A DNA stretch of 64,000 nucleotides from NCBI RefSeq assembly GCF_017744555.1, contig NZ_JAGIBD010000010.1, forward strand, positions 1 through 64,000. The letters run 5' to 3'. The notes under the pieces are model-generated. The model was given only the letters and a program-made list of their open reading frames with translations. It had not been told where the DNA came from and made no database searches. Position numbers and translations under genes: made by a program. Of this stretch, positions 59,412 to 64,000 are shown in pieces (position 1 is the stretch's first letter; each line of letters starts with the position of its first letter). The stretch is from Cellulomonas sp. Its GTDB lineage: Bacteria; Actinomycetota; Actinomycetes; Actinomycetales; Cellulomonadaceae.

Positions 59412-61481
59412 TCAGGGCACCGACAGCGACACGACGAGCGGCAGGTGGTCGGACTCGCGCGGCTCGGTGAGCACGGTCGCCGACCGGAAGGTCACACCCT
59501 GGCCGAGCACCCAGTCGATGCGCTCGGTCGGGCCGGTGCTCGGCTCGGTGAGGGCGTCGGGGTCGCCTGCGGTGTCGACCGCACTGATCCACCCGGCGTC
59601 CGTCAGGAGCGTCAGCTCGGGCGACCCCGGCGTCGCGTTGAGGTCGCCAGCCAGCACGGCGGGGCCCGTGACGGGCTCGGCGGCAACCAGCGTCTCGAGC
59701 TGGTCGAGGCGGGTCTGCGTGTTCTCGGCGCGGTGCTGCAGGTGCACGGACGTGACGCGCAGGGGCGTGCCGCTCGCGGTCGTGAGCGTCGTCGCCAGCG
59801 CGGACCGCTCCTGCGGCCCGGCGCCGTAGGGCAGCGGGTGCACGACGACGTCGGTGAGGTCCGACCGGGCCAGCACGGCGTTGCCGAACTGGCGGTCGGC
59901 GGCCGGCGCGAACCGGATCGTCATGTCGAGCCGGCGGGCGAGCCACGTCGCGACGTCCGCGCCGCCGCCGAGGATCCAGCCGCGCTCGACCTCCTGCAGC
60001 GTCACGACGTCGGGGTCGTGCGCCTCGATGGTCCGCGCGACGGCCTCGAGGTCCACCGCGGTGAGCGGCGACACGCCGTAGTGCAGGTTCCAGTCGACCA
60101 GCGTGAGCGTGTCGTCCGCCGCGCGCGGGGGGACGGACGCGCCCGTCGTGGTCGTCGTCGACGGGACCAGGCCCACGAGCGCCAGCACGACCGCCGGCAG
60201 CAGCAGCAGCCGCACGGAGCTCACCCTTGCGGGCATCGTCTCCTGCGGGGTTCGTGCCGTGCCGGGCGTCCGTCGGCGCAGCCCGGTCAGCGCGAGCACG
60301 AGGGCCGCGACGACCATGACCCACGCGTTGTCGAACCCGAGCGGCACGTCGTAGTCGAGCATGTAGAGCAGCAGCGGGCCGATCACGCCGAGCCCCGTGA
60401 CGGCGACCGCGCCCGCGGTCCGAGGGATGCCGGGTGGGGCCGGGCGGTGCGTGCTGAGCGCGCCGGTGAGCACCAGACCGACGACGACCTCCAGGACGGC
60501 GACGGCGACGAGCGCCGCCGGGCCCGAGACGAGCAGCGCGACGGCCGTCGCGACCACCAGCAGGACGGCGGCGGTGACGCGGACCGCGGCGGGCCACGGG
60601 TCCGGGCGCAGCAGCAGCCACGCGCCGACGGTCGTGCCCAGCACGAGCACGAGGCCCGCGATGCCCTGCGCGACGTCGGACTGGGACGCGGCGAACGCCG
60701 GGTTGCCCAGCACCATCGCGACGAGGGCCAGGTAGGGGCCGATCGCCCACAGGCGGCGCGGGCGGCCCGTCGCGTCGATGCCCGCCACCTGCGTGGCATC
60801 GTCGCCGACCGGGGCGGCTGCCGCCGACGTCCTCCGGGGCACGACGAGCGCCCGGGCCGCGGTCAGCGGCGCGACGGCGACGACGGCGGCCACGACCCAC
60901 CCGACGTCCCCGGACCGCCACACGGCGTCCCAGGTGCCCAGCACGAGCTGCAGGCCGACGGACAGGCCCGTGCCGACGACGAGCCCGATCGACGCCTGCC
61001 TCCCGCCGGACGGCCGGCCGGCGACGAACGCCACGGCCAGGGTGAGCACGCCGACCGCGAGGGCCACGGTGACGAGCCCGACGACGTCGAGCGCGAGCCC
61101 GTCGAGCGCCTGCAGCGTCAGCCGCGCGACCGCGAGCACCGTGACGCCGACCAGCAGCGTGCGCCCGCCGGGCACCCCGGACCGGCGACCTGTGACGAGC
61201 AGGAGCACCGCGGCGACCAGCCCGGCGCCGGCATACGTCCCGAGGGCCGCCGCACCGGCCGCGGCCGTGCCGACGGCGAACCAGCGGTCGAGGAACGGCC
61301 CGCTCGCGCGGACGAGCTCGATGGCGAGCACCGTGAGGGACGCGACAAGCCACACCCGGGTCGGCACACCGGCGTCCGGGGGTGTCGCGGGGGCCGGGCG
61401 GCGGCCGGTGCCCGGGCCGTCGGCGCCGGCCGTCCCGGTCCGGCGGAGGCGTCGGGGGTGTCGGTCCGGCGTCGTCGTCAC
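59412..61481 (-). CDS. Membrane protein with C-terminal endonuclease/exonuclease/phosphatase domain
   Basis: A 689-residue protein with a hydrophobic N-terminal part of about twelve membrane helices (about 40-430) and a C-terminal EEP domain (about 450-689): VDWNLHYG, LQEVERG with the metal-binding Glu, GDLNATPG and the terminal SDHLPLV with catalytic Asp-His. The domain likely faces outside and could act on a phosphodiester or lipid phosphate; nuclease and phosphodiesterase roles are both open. The GTG at 61481 has TAGCGT 6 nt upstream. Confidence 0.85.
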   Translation of the reverse strand: MTTTPDRHPRRLRRTGTAGADGPGTGRRPAPATPPDAGVPTRVWLVASLTVLAIELVRASGPFLDRWFAVGTAAAGAAALGTYAGAGLVAAVLLLVTGRRSGVPGGRTLLVGVTVLAVARLTLQALDGLALDVVGLVTVALAVGVLTLAVAFVAGRPSGGRQASIGLVVGTGLSVGLQLVLGTWDAVWRSGDVGWVVAAVVAVAPLTAARALVVPRRTSAAAAPVGDDATQVAGIDATGRPRRLWAIGPYLALVAMVLGNPAFAASQSDVAQGIAGLVLVLGTTVGAWLLLRPDPWPAAVRVTAAVLLVVATAVALLVSGPAALVAVAVLEVVVGLVLTGALSTHRPAPPGIPRTAGAVAVTGLGVIGPLLLYMLDYDVPLGFDNAWVMVVAALVLALTGLRRRTPGTARTPQETMPARVSSVRLLLLPAVVLALVGLVPSTTTTTGASVPPRAADDTLTLVDWNLHYGVSPLTAVDLEAVARTIEAHDPDVVTLQEVERGWILGGGADVATWLARRLDMTIRFAPAADRQFGNAVLARSDLTDVVVHPLPYGAGPQERSALATTLTTASGTPLRVTSVHLQHRAENTQTRLDQLETLVAAEPVTGPAVLAGDLNATPGSPELTLLTDAGWISAVDTAGDPDALTEPSTGPTERIDWVLGQGVTFRSATVLTEPRESDHLPLVVSLSVP

Positions 61482-61487
61482 GGCCGC

Positions 61488-61493
61488 ACGCTA
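61488..61493 (-). promoter_or_regulatory. -10 box TAGCGT of a leaderless transcript
   Basis: On the minus strand TAGCGT, GCGGCC, then GTG 61481, a 6-nt gap. Confidence 0.45.
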
Positions 61494-61539
61494 CTCCGGC
61501 CGCCGCGCCCGGCCCGCGCGAACGCGACCGAGCCGCACG

Positions 61540-62973
61540 TCAGGCGAACAGCGCCTCGCCGACGAACGGACCGTCGTCCGTCGTCACCGGCGTGCCGTCG
61601 GCGCCCAGTCGGAGCGACCCGTCGGGCACCCCCGGCGGGACGGCGAACAGGCCCGAGGCCGTGTGCTCGAGGTACTCCATGAGCCCGTCGTGGCTCGAGA
61701 GCTGCGTCTGCATCGGGATGTAGTGCGTGCGGGGGTCGCGCACGAACGCGAGGAAGAACAGCCCCGCGTCCAGCCGGCCGAGCGAGTCGTTGCCGTCGGT
61801 GAAGTTGTACCCGCGGCGCAGCATCCGCACGCCCTCGTTCTGGTCCGGGTGCGCCAGCCGGACGTGCGAGTCGACCGGGATGAGGGGCGCACCGCCGCGG
61901 CCCGTGCGCGCGAAGTCGGGCTCGGTGTGCTCGTGGCCGCCGGACAGGGGAGCGCCCTCGCCCTTCGTGCGCCCGACGAGGCCCTCCTGCTCGCGCAGCG
62001 ACGTGCGGTCCCACGTCTCGATCCGCATCCGGATGCGGCGCGCCACGAGATAGCTGCCGCCGGTCAGCCACGCGGAGTCGGTGGTGTCCTGCGCGGCCGC
62101 GCCCGCGGGCACCCAGACGTGCTCGTCGAGCGCGTCGGTCTCCTCGGCCTTGACGTTCGCGGTGCCGTCCTTGAACCCGAACAGGTTGCGCGGGGTGCGC
62201 TGGCTCGTGCTGGTCGACGACGTCCTGCCGTACCCGAGCTGGGTCCAGCGGATCGTCGCCGCACCGAACGCGGCCCGGGACAGGTTGCGGATCGCGTGCA
62301 CCGCGACCTGCGGGTCGTCCGCGCACGCCTGCACCACGAGGTCGCCGTCGCTGCGCGCCGGGTCGAGGTTGTCGGCCGCGAAGTGGGGGAGCTCGACGAG
62401 CCCGCCGGGGAGCTTGCCGGCGAGGCCGAACCGGTCGGTCCCCGGCGTCCCGTCGGGGGCGGGCGTGCCGACGAACAGCGACCGGCCGAAGCCGAACGTG
62501 ATCGTCAGGCCCGCGGGCGGCAGGCCGGCAGCCTCTCCGGTGTCGTCCGGCGGGGCGTCGTACGGGCCCGACGCCGGGCCGTACGGGCCGGCGGACAGGC
62601 CCTGCGTGAGCCGGGCCGCGATCGTCGTCCACCGGCGCAGCAGGGCCACGAGCTCGTCGCGCGACGTCGTCGTGACGTCGAACGCCGCGAGGTACAGCCG
62701 GTCCTGCGCCGGGGTGACGATGCCCGCCTGGTGGGCCCCCGTGAACGCGTACGTGCCCGGGCCGGAGGACATCGGCGCCGCGGCCGTCGCGGGCTCCGCG
62801 ACGCCGGTCGTCCGCGCGAGCCCGAACCCGGCCGCGACACCCGCGGCGATGCCGCCACCGAGCCCGAGCAGGGCGCGACGGGACATCGCCGGGCCGCGCC
62901 CGGCCGGGATGGCCTGGTCGGTCGGCGACGCTGCGCTGGTCGGCTCGTCGTGCGGGTCCGTGGGTGCGGACAC
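61540..62973 (-). CDS. efeB: Dyp-type heme peroxidase EfeB (deferrochelatase)
   Basis: Tat-exported heme peroxidase of the EfeUOB iron-uptake system. In 477 residues the twin Arg (32-33, SRRALLGLGG) follows an unusually long 31-residue n-region. The Dyp signature GFKDG has distal Asp269, the proximal heme His is probably His370 in DSHVRLAHP, and MLRRGYNF holds the catalytic Arg. GTG 62973 has GGAG 7 nt upstream; the internal ATG at 62886 would give a shorter n-region but lacks a ribosome site. efeO is 60 bp upstream on the same strand. Confidence 0.92.
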   Translation of the reverse strand: MSAPTDPHDEPTSAASPTDQAIPAGRGPAMSRRALLGLGGGIAAGVAAGFGLARTTGVAEPATAAAPMSSGPGTYAFTGAHQAGIVTPAQDRLYLAAFDVTTTSRDELVALLRRWTTIAARLTQGLSAGPYGPASGPYDAPPDDTGEAAGLPPAGLTITFGFGRSLFVGTPAPDGTPGTDRFGLAGKLPGGLVELPHFAADNLDPARSDGDLVVQACADDPQVAVHAIRNLSRAAFGAATIRWTQLGYGRTSSTSTSQRTPRNLFGFKDGTANVKAEETDALDEHVWVPAGAAAQDTTDSAWLTGGSYLVARRIRMRIETWDRTSLREQEGLVGRTKGEGAPLSGGHEHTEPDFARTGRGGAPLIPVDSHVRLAHPDQNEGVRMLRRGYNFTDGNDSLGRLDAGLFFLAFVRDPRTHYIPMQTQLSSHDGLMEYLEHTASGLFAVPPGVPDGSLRLGADGTPVTTDDGPFVGEALFA

Positions 62974-62986
62974 GGGCGGCTCCGGT

Positions 62987-63028
62987 CGGTGTCGGGTCAG
63001 CGGTGTCGGGTCAGCGGTGTCAGGTCGG
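62987..63028. repeat. 14-bp tandem repeat between efeO and efeB
   Basis: CGGTGTCGGGTCAG at 62987-63000 and 63001-63014, with a diverged third copy at 63015-63028, ending 5 bp from the efeO stop (63034-63036). On the coding strand each unit contains CTGACC. Confidence 0.85.
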
Positions 63029-63033
63029 CGGGA

Positions 63034-64000
63034 TCAGGCGCTCGTGACCGTCGCGGTCAGCCGCGAGAGCGGCTCGGACAGGGCGTCCACGGCGGCGGCG
63101 AGCTCCTTGACCTGCGCGTCCGTCAGGTCGGTGTAGGACGTGAACCCGGTCTCGACCGAACCCTGGGCGGTGAGCAGCGACTGGAGCGCGTCGAACCGCT
63201 CGTCGAGCTGCGCGGCCAGGTCGGGGTCCTTGTCGGTCACGACGTCCTGAAGCACCTCGAACGCCACGCGTGCGCCGTCGACGTTGCTCTGGAAGTCCCA
63301 CAGGTCGGTGTGCGACCAGATCTCCTCCTCGCCGGTGACCTTGCCGGTCGCGACCTCGTCGAGCAGCTCCTTGGCGCCGTTGCCGATCTGGAACGCCTCG
63401 AACGTGAAGCCCGGGTCGGTGACCTGCGCCTGCAGCTTCGCGGTGTTCGCGACGATGTCGTCGGCGGCGGCCTTGCGCTGCTCGGGCGTGAGCGGCGTGT
63501 ACGCGACGCCACCGTTCGCGTCGGGCGTCGGCTGCCAGAGGTCCTTCTCGACGAGGTGCCAGCCGGTCCACGTCTGCCCGTCCTCGAGGTCCGCCTCGCG
63601 CAGGTCGAGCAGCGGGTCCAGGTCGCCGAACGACTCCGCGACGGGCTCGATCCGCTCCCAGTGCACGCGCGTCGACGCGTACAGGTCGCGGGCCTTCGTG
63701 TCGTCGCCCGCGGCGTACGCGTCGGCGAACTGCTGCGTCGCGGCGACGAGCGCGCCCACCTGGTCCTTCACGTAGGCGACGTACTGGGACTCGGCCGCGG
63801 CGAGCTGGTCGGCCGTGTCGCCCGTCGGCGTGACGGCCGCGTCGGACTCGGTGACGGTGAACTCGGCGCGGATGCCGTCGCCGACCATGCCCGGCTTGCA
63901 CGACGTGAAGTACGTGCCGGGACGCACCTGCGCGACGAGGTCGCGGCTCAGGCCCGGTCCGATGTTCTCGACCTCGGCGACCACCCGCAGGCCGTCCTCG
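63034..64000 (-). CDS. efeO: EfeO, periplasmic-type iron-uptake protein (5' end beyond window)
   Basis: Extracytoplasmic component of EfeUOB ferrous iron uptake. About 321 C-terminal residues are present; the frame continues past the window end (codons before GTG 63984 read ...EDGLR), so that GTG is internal. Visible are the end of the cupredoxin domain (ENIGPGLSRDL, YFTSCKPGM with the Cys/Met metal site) and the M75/imelysin domain with HWERIEPVAESF and WTGWHLVEKDLW. The permease gene efeU is expected upstream, outside the window. Confidence 0.9.
   Translation of the reverse strand, partial: EDGLRVVAEVENIGPGLSRDLVAQVRPGTYFTSCKPGMVGDGIRAEFTVTESDAAVTPTGDTADQLAAAESQYVAYVKDQVGALVAATQQFADAYAAGDDTKARDLYASTRVHWERIEPVAESFGDLDPLLDLREADLEDGQTWTGWHLVEKDLWQPTPDANGGVAYTPLTPEQRKAAADDIVANTAKLQAQVTDPGFTFEAFQIGNGAKELLDEVATGKVTGEEEIWSHTDLWDFQSNVDGARVAFEVLQDVVTDKDPDLAAQLDERFDALQSLLTAQGSVETGFTSYTDLTDAQVKELAAAVDALSEPLSRLTATVTSA

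Overview
The window is chromosomal DNA from a very GC-rich actinobacterium. Cellulomonas or a close relative fits best: two secreted proteins end in family 2 cellulose-binding modules, the quinone is menaquinone with a side-chain reductase, and almost every gene has strong G/C at third codon positions. I see no rRNA, tRNA, CRISPR array, insertion sequence, phage or plasmid gene, so this is core genome, not an island.

Layout. 1-5.5 kb: the 3' part of menD, a membrane-anchored HtrA-type protease, and menF divergent from menG (menaquinone synthesis). 5.6-23.7 kb: a menaquinone-reductase-like flavoprotein, then a complete 14-gene complex I operon (nuoA to nuoN), mostly joined by ATGA/GTGA overlaps and closed by a strong hairpin. 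23.8-27.4 kb: a polyprenyl diphosphate synthase (probably making the menaquinone tail), an RDD-FHA membrane protein, an APH-fold kinase and a small His/Cys-rich protein. 27.5-31 kb: sdhCDAB on the minus strand. 31.2-36.4 kb: manC, a secreted esterase with CBM2, a PaaX-type regulator and an M20 amidohydrolase. 36.6-51.3 kb: a nucleoside block with a BMP lipoprotein, ABC ATPase, two permeases, cdd, deoA, a small acidic protein, add and deoC, then (after a large CBM2 protein of unknown function) a phosphohexomutase-family gene and punA. 51.3-57.4 kb: the disulfide-less flavoprotein lpdA, a TetR-controlled MFS exporter and a GH31 glycosidase. 57.6-64 kb: an Ig-like/peptidoglycan-binding secreted protein, a membrane exo/endonuclease-phosphatase protein, and efeB/efeO (efeO cut by the window end).

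How the genes work together. menD, menF, menG, the prenyl synthase and the reductase make the quinone that complex I and succinate dehydrogenase reduce. The BMP/ABC importer would feed nucleosides to cdd, add, deoA and punA. The pentose-1-phosphates released need a mutase before deoC; the phosphohexomutase gene next to punA is a candidate. The order sdhCDAB, cdd, deoA, add, mutase, punA, lpdA with an M20 amidohydrolase nearby closely resembles the Rv3303c-Rv3319 region of Mycobacterium tuberculosis as I recall it, so this is probably an old actinobacterial neighbourhood.

The least ordinary signals are small. Eleven genes have a TANNNT-like -10 box 6-8 nt before the start codon and look leaderless. 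Five genes have short tandem duplications at or just after their stop codons. Two near-identical TetR operators sit on a well-formed promoter. NuoG has lost all four cysteines of cluster N7. One multi-domain secreted protein (46.1-48.4 kb) combines an unknown domain, a left-handed beta-helix and a CBM2. I found no wholly new multi-gene system.
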